From Loktanella sp. S4079 (GTDB lineage: Bacteria > Pseudomonadota > Alphaproteobacteria > Rhodobacterales > Rhodobacteraceae): DNA of 64,000 nt. The stretch is taken from positions 1-64,000 of the forward strand of contig NZ_JXYE01000002.1 of NCBI RefSeq assembly GCF_000967725.1. Reading direction: 5' to 3'. This document shows, one piece after another, positions 52,574 to 61,625 of the stretch; within the stretch, counting starts at the first letter, position 1, and every line of letters starts with the position of its first letter. Both the position numbers and the translations under genes were made by a program. The notes beneath the pieces are model-generated. The model saw only the letters and a program-made list of their open reading frames with translations. It made no database searches and was not told the DNA's origin.

Positions 52574-53461
52574 TTGCGTCCAAACCTTAAGCAGCTTGAG
52601 GCTTTTGTCTGGGTTGCGGATTTACACAGCTTTCGCCGTGCCGCCGAAAGGTTGAACACCACGCAGCCGAATATTTCCGCCCGTATTGCCGGGCTAGAGG
52701 CGTTGCTGAATACGCAATTGATGACGCGTGACGCGGGTTCCGTTCAGTTGACGCAAAAGGGGCAATTGCTTCTCGCGCATGCACGCAAGGTGTTGGGTGC
52801 AGCGGATGAATTGATCGCCGCAGCAGAACAAAAGGCCCTGTGGTCGGGGACGCTGCGTCTTGGTGTGACGGAAATGATCGTGCACACGTGGCTGCGCGAC
52901 TATTTGCGCGGCCTCAAAGAGCAATATCCAAACCTAGTGATTGAGCTAACTGTTGACCTTTCCGTGCATTTGGAAAAGGCGTTGGCGGATCGTACGCTCG
53001 ATATTGCGCTGCAAAATGGGCCATTTAGCAGGATGTCCTCGGGTGATCTGTTTCTCGGCGCTTACCCGTTGATCTGGGTTGCCGCACCGATGATCGTGCC
53101 CGAGGCAGAGGTGACTATTGATGATCTCGCTGGGCATCCGATTTTGACCCACGCGCGCAATACCCGCCTATTTGATGAGGTCGCGACCCATTTTGCGCAG
53201 CGGCGGGATTTGGCTGTGCGATTGGTGCCATCCAGCAATCTGGCGGCCTGTCTACATATGTCTTTGAATGGTATGGGCATCGCAACCTTACCCGCGGCAA
53301 TGGTCACGACGGAACTGTGCGAAGGTGCGCTAAAGCAAATTCACTATGATTGGTCACCTGCGCCGCTCGCATTCCATGCGCGCTATGACGCTGAACGCGC
53401 GACACCGGCAGTGATCGGGGCCGCTGAGCTTGCGGCGAGAGTTTCAGGTGGCATCGGGTAA
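52574..53461 (+). CDS. LysR-family regulator (TTG start)
   Basis: 295 residues. The winged helix is LKQLEAFVWVADLHSFRRAAERLNTTQPNISARIAGLEALLNTQLMTR. The effector domain is of the common LysR-substrate type (ATLPAAMVTTELCEGALKQIHYDW near the end). Initiation at TTG (52574) is supported by AGGAG 7 nt upstream and by the absence of any other start before the conserved helix. It lies 128 bp before the HyuA-led operon on the same strand and is the natural candidate regulator of that operon. Confidence 0.88.
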   Translation: MRPNLKQLEAFVWVADLHSFRRAAERLNTTQPNISARIAGLEALLNTQLMTRDAGSVQLTQKGQLLLAHARKVLGAADELIAAAEQKALWSGTLRLGVTEMIVHTWLRDYLRGLKEQYPNLVIELTVDLSVHLEKALADRTLDIALQNGPFSRMSSGDLFLGAYPLIWVAAPMIVPEAEVTIDDLAGHPILTHARNTRLFDEVATHFAQRRDLAVRLVPSSNLAACLHMSLNGMGIATLPAAMVTTELCEGALKQIHYDWSPAPLAFHARYDAERATPAVIGAAELAARVSGGIG

Positions 53462-53589
53462 ACTTTGCAAATAGGCCGTCAAAGACGGCGTGATCGATAA
53501 CTTTTATTGATTTGATCAAATTAAAGAATTTGTGGTGATGAAAAACCAGTCGTAGCCTGACGTTAAACAAGGCGAGGGATTGATCAACC
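53462..53589. promoter_or_regulatory. Promoter region of the HyuA-led operon
   Basis: A 128-bp region. A stem GCCGTC-AAA-GACGGC at 53475-53489 may end the LysR transcript. A 12-bp palindrome ATTTGATCAAAT at 53510-53521, embedded in AT-rich DNA, has the size and position of a LysR-type binding site for the downstream operon. Confidence 0.45.
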
Positions 53590-55665
53590 ATGCAGGATCA
53601 GGTGCGGCTGGGTGTTGATATCGGTGGGACCTTCACCGATGTGGTTCTAGAGGTCGGATCGGCGCAGTTCTCGACCAAGGTGCTGACCACTTATGCTGCG
53701 CCAGAGGATGCCATCATCGACGGCATGCAGCAGGTCTGTGAAAATGCAGGTGTCACCCCAGAGGCAATTTCGCAGATCATCCATGGCACGACACTGGCGA
53801 CTAATGCTCTGATTGAACGGCGCGGGGCGAAAACGGCTTTGATTACGACACAAGGTTTTCGTGACGTCATCGAAATGCGCACCGAAAGCCGGTTTGAGCA
53901 ATACGACCTTAATCTGACCCTGCCAGAGCCACTGTTACCGCGTCAGCATCGCTTTACCCTAGAAGAGCGTATGAATGTCGCAGGCGATCCGCTCTTGCCG
54001 TTATCACGTGATGCGGTCGAGGCACTGGTCGACAGCATTGTCCCAATGGGGTTTGAAAGCATCGCAGTTGGATTTCTTCATTCCTATCTCAACGACAGTC
54101 ATGAAAAACTGGTGCGCGAGGTGATCGCGGCGCGGTTGCCTGATACGATGGTTTCGATCTCTTCCGAGGTGTCGCCGCAGATGCGCGAATACGAACGGTT
54201 CAATACGACCGTTGCAAACGCATATATTAAGCCTTTGATGAAATCCTATCTGCTGCGGCTTAAGGGGCGTTTGGCAGCTGCGGGTGCCGCGTGCCCTGTG
54301 TTCTTAATGCACTCGGGTGGTGGGATTATCAGTCTTGAAAGCGCGGCTGAGTTTCCCGTGCGGCTGGTTGAATCCGGCCCGGCCGGTGGCGCTGTTTTTG
54401 CAGCGAATATCGCAGCGCGCTATGGACTTGATAAGGTCGTTTCATTCGATATGGGCGGTACGACAGCCAAGATATGTTTGATCAAGGATCAAACCCCGAA
54501 AACCGCCCGTGTGTTTGAAGTTGCCCGTACCTATCGGTTCAAAAAAGGTTCAGGCATGCCGATTTCGATTCCGGTCATTGACATGGTCGAGATTGGTGCA
54601 GGCGGCGGTAGTATCGCTCATGTTGATGCGCTCTCGCAAATTCGGGTCGGTCCGGAAAGCGCAGGGTCAGAGCCAGGGCCTGCCTGCTACGGGCGCGGCG
54701 GTCAGCGCCCCGCTGTTACCGATGCTGATTTGGCCTTGGGCAAATTGGACCCTGAAAATTTTGCTGGTGGTCGTATCCCGCTTGATCCCGGCGCGTCGGA
54801 ACAGGCGCTGGCAGAGTTGGGTAGAACGCTGGAGATGGACGCAACAACTGCTGCCTATGGCGTTGCCGAGGTGGTCGATGAAAACATGGCGAATGCCGCT
54901 CGTGTCCATGCTGTCGAAAATGGTGAAGACCTCGCAGATTATACGATGATCGCATTCGGCGGCGCGGCCCCACTGCATGCGGGGCGGCTTTGTGAAAAGC
55001 TGTGTGTTAAACGATTGTTAGTCCCGAAAGGGGCAGGGGTCGGATCGGCAATTGGATTTTTGCGCGCGCCCTTTAGCTTTGAGGCGACACGCAGCGTCTA
55101 CATGCGAATGTCGCAATTCGATGCTGAAAAGGTGCAATCGTTACTTGCCGAAATGACCGAAGAGGCCACTGCATTTGTGCAAAACTGTGCCCCGGACCAG
55201 CCTATTCACGCTCAGACACGCGTTTACATGCGTTATGCAGGGCAGGGGTGGGAAATCCCCGTCCGTCTATCAGCCGATCAGGCGAAATCGCCAAATGCGG
55301 ATATATTCACGGACTTGTTTGAACAAGCCTATGAGGGGTTGTTTGGGCGCACAGTCGCGGGGATGGAACCCGAAATCACTGTGTGGGCCGTAAATGCCAC
55401 CACCCAAATTCACACCCCAGAACCGGTCGGGGATCTACCGCCGCAGCTGGCCGCAGTTTCGGTCGGTGAAAGGGCACTATTTGACCCCGCGATAGGCGCA
55501 TATGTCACTGCGCAGATTTATGCGCGGGACAGTTTAGTGCCGGGTGCTTGTGTCGCTGGTCCGGCTCTCATCGTGGAAGATGAGACAACAATCGTGGTCC
55601 CCAGCAGTCGTCGCGCACGCGCGCAACCTGATGGAACAATAGACATTTCAGAGGAAACCAGATGA
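53590..55665 (+). CDS. Hydantoinase/oxoprolinase A subunit (HyuA-like)
   Basis: 691 residues. The N-terminal ASKHA ATPase site is VRLGVDIGGTFTDVVLEVG. HGTTLATNALIERRGAKTALITTQGFRDVIEMRTE is the next conserved block. VVSFDMGGTTAKICLI is the second phosphate loop. GPESAGSEPGPACYGRGG is the metal-associated motif of the family. HyuA/HyuB enzymes use ATP to open lactam, hydantoin or imide rings or to carboxylate ketones; the substrate cannot be read from sequence. It overlaps hyuB by 4 bp (ATGA) and opens a five-gene unit. Confidence 0.93.
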   Translation: MQDQVRLGVDIGGTFTDVVLEVGSAQFSTKVLTTYAAPEDAIIDGMQQVCENAGVTPEAISQIIHGTTLATNALIERRGAKTALITTQGFRDVIEMRTESRFEQYDLNLTLPEPLLPRQHRFTLEERMNVAGDPLLPLSRDAVEALVDSIVPMGFESIAVGFLHSYLNDSHEKLVREVIAARLPDTMVSISSEVSPQMREYERFNTTVANAYIKPLMKSYLLRLKGRLAAAGAACPVFLMHSGGGIISLESAAEFPVRLVESGPAGGAVFAANIAARYGLDKVVSFDMGGTTAKICLIKDQTPKTARVFEVARTYRFKKGSGMPISIPVIDMVEIGAGGGSIAHVDALSQIRVGPESAGSEPGPACYGRGGQRPAVTDADLALGKLDPENFAGGRIPLDPGASEQALAELGRTLEMDATTAAYGVAEVVDENMANAARVHAVENGEDLADYTMIAFGGAAPLHAGRLCEKLCVKRLLVPKGAGVGSAIGFLRAPFSFEATRSVYMRMSQFDAEKVQSLLAEMTEEATAFVQNCAPDQPIHAQTRVYMRYAGQGWEIPVRLSADQAKSPNADIFTDLFEQAYEGLFGRTVAGMEPEITVWAVNATTQIHTPEPVGDLPPQLAAVSVGERALFDPAIGAYVTAQIYARDSLVPGACVAGPALIVEDETTIVVPSSRRARAQPDGTIDISEETR

Positions 55666-57347
55666 GCACAGTTGCAAATCAAGTCATGTGGAACCGCCTG
55701 ATCTCAATCGTCGAAGAGCAGGCGCAGGCGCTGGTGCGGACCGCTTTTTCGACCTCGGTGCGTGAGGCGGGTGATCTCTCGGCGGGCGTCTATAACGCGG
55801 ATGGGGTGATGCTTGCGCAGGCCGTCACGGGAACACCCGGACACGTCAACGCGATGGCGGATGCAGTTCCCCATTTCATACGTCGCATCGGTGCTGATAA
55901 TATCCACGAAGGCGACATTTATATCACCAACGACCCGTGGGAGGGGACAGGGCACCTTCATGATATCACTGTGGTGACACCGTCGTTTTATCGCGGCAAG
56001 CATGTCGGATTTTTTGCCTGTACTGCGCATGTTGTCGATATTGGCGGGCGCGGCTTTGGCGCGGATGCCGCGAGCGTTTACGAAGAAGGCATATACATCC
56101 CGATCATGAAATTCGCAGCACGTGGCAAAGTTGATCAGACCTTGATCAATATGCTGCGTGGCAATGTGCGCGAACCTGATCAAGTGATTGGCGATATCTA
56201 TGCTTTGGCCACCTGCAACGAGGTTGGGCAGCGTCGGTTAATCGATATGATGACCGAATTTTCGCTGTCAGATTTGAATGGAATTGGTGATTTCATTCTC
56301 GATCATTCGCGGCGCGCGACGCTCGCCCAGATCGCGGAATTGCCCGCCGCGTCGGCCCAAGGGGGGATGACTATTGACGGTTTTGACGCGCCGATTGATT
56401 TGCGGGTGTCGCTTAGCTTTGCGGGTGATCATATCTCTTGCGACTTTGCCGGGACGTCGGGGGTGGACAAAAAGGGGATCAACGTTCCGATGGTCTATAC
56501 AAAGGCCTACGCTTGCTATGCCTTGAAATGCGCGATTGCGCCGGAAATACCAAACAATGCGGCGTCACTTGCGCCGTTCCAGATCACTGCACCAGAAGGC
56601 AGCATTGTGAACGCGCCACATCCTGCGCCCGTCGCTTTGCGGCATGTGATTGGGCATATGATCCCTGATACGGTTTACGATGCGCTTGATAAAATTCTGC
56701 CCGCGACAGTTCCCGCCGAAGGGGCGGGCTGTTTGTGCAACTTTCAACTCAGCTTGCGCCCCACTGCTGGCAACACGGGAACACGGGCAGAAGTCTTGGC
56801 CTTTAACTCTGGTGGGGCAGGTGCGCGACCCACGCTTGATGGTCTGAGCGCGACAGCATTCCCATCTGGGGTGATGACAATGCCGGTTGAGGCAACCGAA
56901 CACAGTGGTCCTGTGATCATTTGGCGCAAGGAATTGCGACCTGACAGCGGCGGGGCTGGGCAGTTTCGTGGTGGTCTGGGACAATATATGGAGGTCGGCG
57001 CAGTCGCTGGCCATGAATTCGATTTTTCTGCAATGTTCGACCGGGTCAATCACCCCGCGCGCGGGCGCCAAGGCGGTGAGGCAGGCGCGCCAACAACAAT
57101 CGCGCGCGACGACGGAACGCAGATGCGTGGTAAGGGTAAACAATTCGTTCCCGAAGGGGCGCGCGTCTTGCTCGGGTTGCCGGGTGGGGCAGGCTATGGC
57201 CCTGCCGAGGCCCGTGATCCCGCCAGCGTCAAGCGTGACTTGGCGAGGGGCTATATCTCGGCCCAGTCGGCCGTTGCGGATTACGGGTTAGATGCTGATC
57301 AGGTTGACGCCGTGCTTGCCGCTGTCGCAAGAGGAGAGGCCATATGA
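55662..57347 (+). CDS. Hydantoinase B/oxoprolinase subunit (HyuB-like)
   Basis: 561 residues. WNRLISIVEEQAQALVRTAFSTSVREAGDLSAGVYNADG is the N-terminal family block, followed by AQAVTGTPGHVNAMADAVPHFI, NDPWEGTGHLHDITVVTPSF and HVVDIGGRGFGADAASVYEEG. The C-terminal part carries RDDGTQMRGKGKQFVPEGARVLLGLPGGAGYGPAEARDP. It forms the catalytic partner of the HyuA-like subunit. Its stop overlaps the next start (ATGA), as at every junction in this operon. Confidence 0.93.
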   Translation: MSTVANQVMWNRLISIVEEQAQALVRTAFSTSVREAGDLSAGVYNADGVMLAQAVTGTPGHVNAMADAVPHFIRRIGADNIHEGDIYITNDPWEGTGHLHDITVVTPSFYRGKHVGFFACTAHVVDIGGRGFGADAASVYEEGIYIPIMKFAARGKVDQTLINMLRGNVREPDQVIGDIYALATCNEVGQRRLIDMMTEFSLSDLNGIGDFILDHSRRATLAQIAELPAASAQGGMTIDGFDAPIDLRVSLSFAGDHISCDFAGTSGVDKKGINVPMVYTKAYACYALKCAIAPEIPNNAASLAPFQITAPEGSIVNAPHPAPVALRHVIGHMIPDTVYDALDKILPATVPAEGAGCLCNFQLSLRPTAGNTGTRAEVLAFNSGGAGARPTLDGLSATAFPSGVMTMPVEATEHSGPVIIWRKELRPDSGGAGQFRGGLGQYMEVGAVAGHEFDFSAMFDRVNHPARGRQGGEAGAPTTIARDDGTQMRGKGKQFVPEGARVLLGLPGGAGYGPAEARDPASVKRDLARGYISAQSAVADYGLDADQVDAVLAAVARGEAI

Positions 57348-58549
57348 TGCAAAGCCCTACGCAAACGACCTATGACGTCGTAATTATCGGCGGCGCGATG
57401 CTGGGTTCCTCGGTCGCGTGGTTCTTGGCGTCCAATCCAGATTTTGACGGCTCGGTGTTGGTTGTTGAGTGCGACCCGACCTATGCATTCGCATCTACGT
57501 CGCACACAAATTCCTGTATCCGCCAGCAGTTCAGCGCCGAGATCAACGTAAAGATTTCCCAGTTCGGAGCTGACTATATCAAGAAATTTCGTCGCTATAT
57601 GGGGGATGATCCGCGCGTTCCGGACATTGCGTTTCACCGTTTTGGCTATCTGTATTTGGCGGATAATCAACGCTTCGCGGCGACCTTGCACGACAACCAA
57701 CAGCTTCAAAATGCCTGCGGGGCGGGAACGCGACATTTGACACGTGACCAGATCGCAGCGGATTTTCCATTTCTCTGGCTGGATGATATCGTCGCGGGAA
57801 ATCACAACCCCATTGATGAGGGGTATTTTGACGGCAACACGATATTTGACTGGTGGAAACGTGCCGCCCAAGAACGCGGTGTCGTGTATGTGCAAAACAC
57901 CGTCACTGACTTGCATTTGAACGACGCCAAAACGCAAGTGACCGCCGTCGTTCTGGACAGTGGCGAAGTCATCAATTGCGGAACAGTGATTAATGCAAGT
58001 GGACCAAGGGCAGCACTGACCGCGCGGATGGCGGGTATCGAGATCCCTGTCGAGCCGCGCAAACGCTACACCTATATCTTTGAGGCCGCAAAGCCGCTGG
58101 AACAGGAATTGCCTTTAACGATTGACCCGGCAGGTGTGCATATGCGGTCCGAAGGGGCATATTACCTCGCTGGGTGCCCGCCTGACGACGACCCGGCGGT
58201 TGGCTACACGGATTTTGTCCAAGATCACTCACTTTGGGAGGAAAAGGTTTGGCCTATTCTGGCCCGCCGTATCCCGCAGTTTGAGGCAATTAAACTGCGT
58301 AATTCTTGGGTTGGCCACTATGCCTACAATACCTTTGATCAGAACGCGATTGTTGGGCCGCATCCTGATGTTCGCAATTTTTTGTTCGTGAATGGATTTT
58401 CTGGGCACGGGTTGCAACAATCCCCGGCAATGGGACGTGGCACGGCCGAATGGATCACCTATGGTGAATACCGTAGTTTGGATTTGTCCGCGCTGCATTT
58501 TGAGCGCATTCAATCCGGGGCGAAATTCGTAGAAAAGGCCGTGATATGA
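57344..58549 (+). CDS. FAD-dependent amine/amino-acid oxidoreductase (DadA/sarcosine-oxidase-like)
   Basis: 401 residues. The dinucleotide-binding strand is YDVVIIGGAMLGSSVAWFLA, a GxGxxG variant (GGAMLG). The FAD domain ends with FLFVNGFSGHGLQQSPAMGRGTAEWI, the typical C-terminal block of the DAO family. The segment ASTSHTNSCIRQQFSAEINVKISQ is like dimethylglycine/sarcosine oxidases. It would oxidise a secondary amine or amino acid, perhaps the product released by the HyuAB pair. Start overlaps the HyuB stop; ribosome site GAGGAGAGG is strong. Confidence 0.9.
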   Translation: MMQSPTQTTYDVVIIGGAMLGSSVAWFLASNPDFDGSVLVVECDPTYAFASTSHTNSCIRQQFSAEINVKISQFGADYIKKFRRYMGDDPRVPDIAFHRFGYLYLADNQRFAATLHDNQQLQNACGAGTRHLTRDQIAADFPFLWLDDIVAGNHNPIDEGYFDGNTIFDWWKRAAQERGVVYVQNTVTDLHLNDAKTQVTAVVLDSGEVINCGTVINASGPRAALTARMAGIEIPVEPRKRYTYIFEAAKPLEQELPLTIDPAGVHMRSEGAYYLAGCPPDDDPAVGYTDFVQDHSLWEEKVWPILARRIPQFEAIKLRNSWVGHYAYNTFDQNAIVGPHPDVRNFLFVNGFSGHGLQQSPAMGRGTAEWITYGEYRSLDLSALHFERIQSGAKFVEKAVI

Positions 58550-59331
58550 AGACCAAGACAAACCGCTTTCTCACCGGGATCAGAGCAGGTGAGGGGCAGA
58601 TTGGATTCTGGCTCAGTCTTGCCAGTGCTTATAGCGCAGAGGTGATCGCAGCAGCGCCTTTTGATTGGCTCGTCGTTGATTTGGAACACACGCCCGGTGA
58701 TATGCAAACCGTCTTGGGGCAGCTTCAGGCTGTCGCCCCATATCAGGCAACAGCCATCGTGCGCACACCCGCAAATGACCCCGTGCTTGTCAAACGGCTT
58801 TTGGATCTAGGGCCCGAGGGAATTTTGTTCCCGATGATCCAATCCCCACAAGAGGCCGAGTCCGCAGTCTCGGCCACGCGTTATCCACCGCATGGAATAC
58901 GCGGTGTAGCGGGGAATGCGCGCGCCAATCGGTTTGGGCGGCTCAGCGACTATTATGAACGTATTGAGGCTGAAACTGCCGTCATCGTTCAGATCGAAAC
59001 CTGTCACGCGCTTGATCAAGCGTTGGAAATCGGCACGGTTGCGGGTGTCGATGGCGTATTCTTTGGCCCTGCTGATATTTCCGCCGATATGGGTTTGTTA
59101 GGACAGCCGCTGCACCCGGATGTTTGGGATCGGATATGGCCGGCGGCTGAAAGTCTGATCAAAGCAGGGGTGCCTGTAGGGACTTTGGTCACAGACCCTG
59201 TGATGGCCGCTGACTTGCTGCAAAAGGGATTTGCCTTTGTTGCCTGCGGTACTGATGTCGGAACCTTGGCACGGGCCACGGATAATTTGTTGGCGCAGGT
59301 GCGCCAAGCGATTGATAAGGATGAAGAATGA
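58546..59331 (+). CDS. HpcH/HpaI-family aldolase
   Basis: 261 residues, a class II (metal-dependent) TIM-barrel aldolase. FWLSLASAYSAEVIAAAPFDWLVVDLEHTPGD, EGILFPMIQSPQEAESAVSATRYPPHGIRGV, AVIVQIETCHALDQ (metal-binding Glu) and DGVFFGPADISADMG (Asp ligand) are the family landmarks. Members split 4-hydroxy-2-oxo acids or 2-keto-3-deoxy sugar acids to pyruvate and an aldehyde. In this operon it would take a 2-oxo acid made by the upstream steps. Confidence 0.92.
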   Translation: MKTKTNRFLTGIRAGEGQIGFWLSLASAYSAEVIAAAPFDWLVVDLEHTPGDMQTVLGQLQAVAPYQATAIVRTPANDPVLVKRLLDLGPEGILFPMIQSPQEAESAVSATRYPPHGIRGVAGNARANRFGRLSDYYERIEAETAVIVQIETCHALDQALEIGTVAGVDGVFFGPADISADMGLLGQPLHPDVWDRIWPAAESLIKAGVPVGTLVTDPVMAADLLQKGFAFVACGTDVGTLARATDNLLAQVRQAIDKDEE

Positions 59332-60164
59332 AGAAACTTGTGCTGACGGGTGCTGCTGGACGTTTGGGGTCGTATCTGCGCGAACCTTTGACCAAGATGT
59401 GCGAGGAGCTGGTCTCGACGGATCGGGTCGCAGAGATTGGCAAGACCTATGCAGGCGAAACCTATGCGCAGGCTGAATTGACTGACCTCGCCGCGTTAGA
59501 AGAAATCTTGGACGGTGCAGATATGGTTGTGCATTTCGGCGCCATTGGGGACGAGGCCCCATGGGATGATATCCTGCAGTCAAACATCATTGGTGCTTAT
59601 AATGTCTGGGAAGCGGCCTATCGCAAGGGCGTGCGGCGTGTCGTCTATGCAAGCTCTGTTCATGCGGTTGGGATGCACGTCAAAACGGATGTTATCGATC
59701 TTGATGCTCCGCATAAACCGGATACCTACTATGGGCTTGCCAAATGTTTCTGCGAAGACCTCGCGAGCCTTTATTGGGACAAGCGCGGCGTCGAAGCTGT
59801 CTGTATGCGGATTTTCTCTTGTGCGCAGGTCAATAATGCGCGTGCGCTGGGCACTTGGCTATCTTATGACGATTTGATTCATCTGGTCGAACGGTCCATT
59901 GATACACCAGTGGTCGGCTTTACCAAGGTTTGGGGGCTGTCCAATAATGACCGGATTGTCGCGGACAACAGTAAAGCTGCTCATCTGGGCTATCGCCCCA
60001 AAGATAACGCAGAGATCTATGCCAAAGAGATTTTGGCTGACACGCCACCGCTGGATAATAAAGATCCGGCCAACATGTGTTTGGGTGGCCCATTTGCGAC
60101 GGTCGAATTGGGGAATTCTGGCGTTGCGGCGTTGAATGTCGTGGACGATCGTAAAGAAACCTAA
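59328..60164 (+). CDS. Uronate-dehydrogenase-like SDR / NAD-dependent epimerase family protein
   Basis: 278 residues of the extended SDR fold. The NAD site is LVLTGAAGRLGSYLREPL. The catalytic pair is in YYGLAKCFCEDLA (YxxxK). The segments VVYASSVHAVGMH, FTKVWGLSNNDRIVADNSKAAHLGYRPKDNAE line up with uronate dehydrogenase of Agrobacterium, which oxidises galacturonate or glucuronate to the aldarolactone. Substrate in this operon is unproven. It ends the five-gene unit and is followed by a strong terminator. Confidence 0.85.
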   Translation: MKKLVLTGAAGRLGSYLREPLTKMCEELVSTDRVAEIGKTYAGETYAQAELTDLAALEEILDGADMVVHFGAIGDEAPWDDILQSNIIGAYNVWEAAYRKGVRRVVYASSVHAVGMHVKTDVIDLDAPHKPDTYYGLAKCFCEDLASLYWDKRGVEAVCMRIFSCAQVNNARALGTWLSYDDLIHLVERSIDTPVVGFTKVWGLSNNDRIVADNSKAAHLGYRPKDNAEIYAKEILADTPPLDNKDPANMCLGGPFATVELGNSGVAALNVVDDRKET

Positions 60165-60171
60165 AACAACC

Positions 60172-60197
60172 ATGCCCCGGACAAATGTCCGGGGCAT
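60172..60197. terminator. Terminator of the HyuA-led operon
   Basis: ATGCCCCGGACA and its complement form a 12-bp stem with a 2-nt loop, 7 bp after the stop at 60164. No long T-run follows, so it may work in both directions with the convergent small gene that ends at 60209. Confidence 0.7.
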
Positions 60198-60208
60198 AGC
60201 GGGGGACA

Positions 60209-60472
60209 TTAGCCGTTCAATTCGGCCAAAATCTCGTCCAGCGATGTGCAAACGGCTTCCATGTCTTCGGCCGCTGCGGCTTCGGTCATTGCTGTTTGCA
60301 GCGCAGTTGTGATTTCCATCATCTTTTCAGGATCAGTCGCTGCAAGCGCCTGTACACCTGTCGAGATTTCGGTCGTCTTTTCTTGCACCAAAGCCTCGGT
60401 ACATTCAGCGGCAGCAGTTGTTGCCATTGATGCAAATGCGATAATTGCAGAGAGCTTGAGTGAGTTTTTCAT
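60209..60472 (-). CDS. Small periplasmic protein of unknown function
   Basis: 87 residues. The signal peptide is KNSLKLSAIIAFASMATTAAA with cleavage before ECTEAL. The mature part (~65 residues) is acidic and helical, with two Cys (CTEALVQEKT and AVCTSLDEIL) that could form one disulfide. I do not recognise a family. The start is set by the ATG at 60472 at the beginning of the signal peptide; the frame is open upstream but without a coding look. Confidence 0.65.
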   Translation of the reverse strand: MKNSLKLSAIIAFASMATTAAAECTEALVQEKTTEISTGVQALAATDPEKMMEITTALQTAMTEAAAAEDMEAVCTSLDEILAELNG

Positions 60473-60624
60473 TTTAATTTTCCAGTTTTGTTTCAAACAC
60501 CTGTCAGGTGTCACGTCGCAAAACCAAGGTCCATTACGGGAAACTACGTAGAGCGGAAAAATGCACAGCACTACGCTAAAATTTGCCGGGATTCTGTTAT
60601 ATCTCATAAGTTGAATGTAATTTT

Positions 60625-61083
60625 CTAGTTGTCGCTATTGGTGCGCTCTGGCATGGGGGTAGATTTTTGTTTCCGTGACATCCACATACCGCACAGGATG
60701 AGGGCGACACCAATCGTCCGCGCGAGCGGGCTGCCGGGCGCACCCATCACGATATCCAGAATAACGCCAGAGATCATTTGCCCTGCGATTATCAGCATCG
60801 CTGTTTGCGCAGCGCCAATTCGAGGGATCAGCCAACTACCTGCCGCGATGAAAATGACGCCTATGGGACCACCCAAGTAGGCCCACCAGGCGGACTTTTC
60901 TGGTTCCCCAGCAAACAATCCCCCGACGACAAGTGCCATGCAGGTGATAAAGACGAACCCAACAAAATGGTTCCAAAATGAAGATTCCATTGCAGAGGTC
61001 GAAAGCGCCAGTCGTCCGTTAAGCTGTCGACTCAGTCCAACGAGAACCCCGGCCAAAACTGCAAGCGCGGCGTAAATGATCAT
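60625..61083 (-). CDS. YdcZ-family (DUF606) small membrane transporter, second of a pair
   Basis: 152 residues with five membrane helices (IIYAALAVLAGVLVGLSRQLNG, HFVGFVFITCMALVVGGLF, LGGPIGVIFIAAGSWLIP, TAMLIIAGQMISGVILDIV, TIGVALILCGMWMS). The pattern is that of the YdcZ branch of the drug/metabolite transporter superfamily. These often function as paired half-size subunits. The start overlaps the stop of the companion gene by 4 bp. Confidence 0.85.
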   Translation of the reverse strand: MIIYAALAVLAGVLVGLSRQLNGRLALSTSAMESSFWNHFVGFVFITCMALVVGGLFAGEPEKSAWWAYLGGPIGVIFIAAGSWLIPRIGAAQTAMLIIAGQMISGVILDIVMGAPGSPLARTIGVALILCGMWMSRKQKSTPMPERTNSDN

Positions 61084-61547
61084 GCGTTGCCTCCGAAAAA
61101 GATCAAAACCAGACTGCCGATGATAATCAGTGTCAGGGACAGATAGTCCTGACCTGAAGGCATACGTTGCGGCAGGCCAAATAAACCGCGAATGTCAGCA
61201 AACAGGCTAAACAGAACTTGTCCTGCCAAGCCAAGCGCGATGGTTCCAGAGAGTGCCAGTGCCGTGTTCATTGTGGCAGAGGTCAACATGACAGTCACGC
61301 CGCCTGAAATGCCGCCCAAATAGGCCCAAAGTGGGGGTCGCGTTTTGCTCGCCCTTTTGGGGCGTAGGGCGAGTAATAGAATGAGCGCCACAACGCTACC
61401 CGCGATATGTGGCACCCAGGATGCGAAAAAGAGGGAGCCATGGATGGCAAGGGTGCCATTACAGAGCACCATTAAGGTCAATAAGCCACCTGCGCCGAAT
61501 GCGGTGACAAAGTGGAAAGACTTGGGGGATAAGGTATTTTTTTCCAT
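61080..61547 (-). CDS. YdcZ-family (DUF606) small membrane transporter, first of a pair
   Basis: 155 residues from MEKNTLSPKSFHFV. Five membrane helices are visible, including FGAGGLLTLMVLCNGTLAIHG, WVPHIAGSVVALILLLAL, WAYLGGISGGVTVMLTSATMN and LSLTLIIIGSLVLIFFGG. LWAYLGGISGGVTV matches WWAYLGGPIGVIFI of its partner, showing the two are paralogous halves. The upstream frame extension contains an inverted repeat that looks regulatory, which favours the ATG at 61547. Confidence 0.82.
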   Translation of the reverse strand: MEKNTLSPKSFHFVTAFGAGGLLTLMVLCNGTLAIHGSLFFASWVPHIAGSVVALILLLALRPKRASKTRPPLWAYLGGISGGVTVMLTSATMNTALALSGTIALGLAGQVLFSLFADIRGLFGLPQRMPSGQDYLSLTLIIIGSLVLIFFGGNA

Positions 61548-61593
61548 GACACCTGCATCACGAATTTTTCGCGGCGGTGCAATGGGCCGTGCG

Positions 61594-61625
61594 AGCATGT
61601 GGGACAAAAATCGCCGCCACATGCT
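61594..61625. promoter_or_regulatory. Inverted repeat upstream of the YdcZ pair
   Basis: Perfect 9-bp arms AGCATGTGG / CCACATGCT separated by 14 bp, ~50 bp before the chosen start. It could be an operator or an mRNA hairpin. A second inverted repeat, AGAACA-N6-TGTTCT, lies further out at 61709-61726. Confidence 0.4.
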
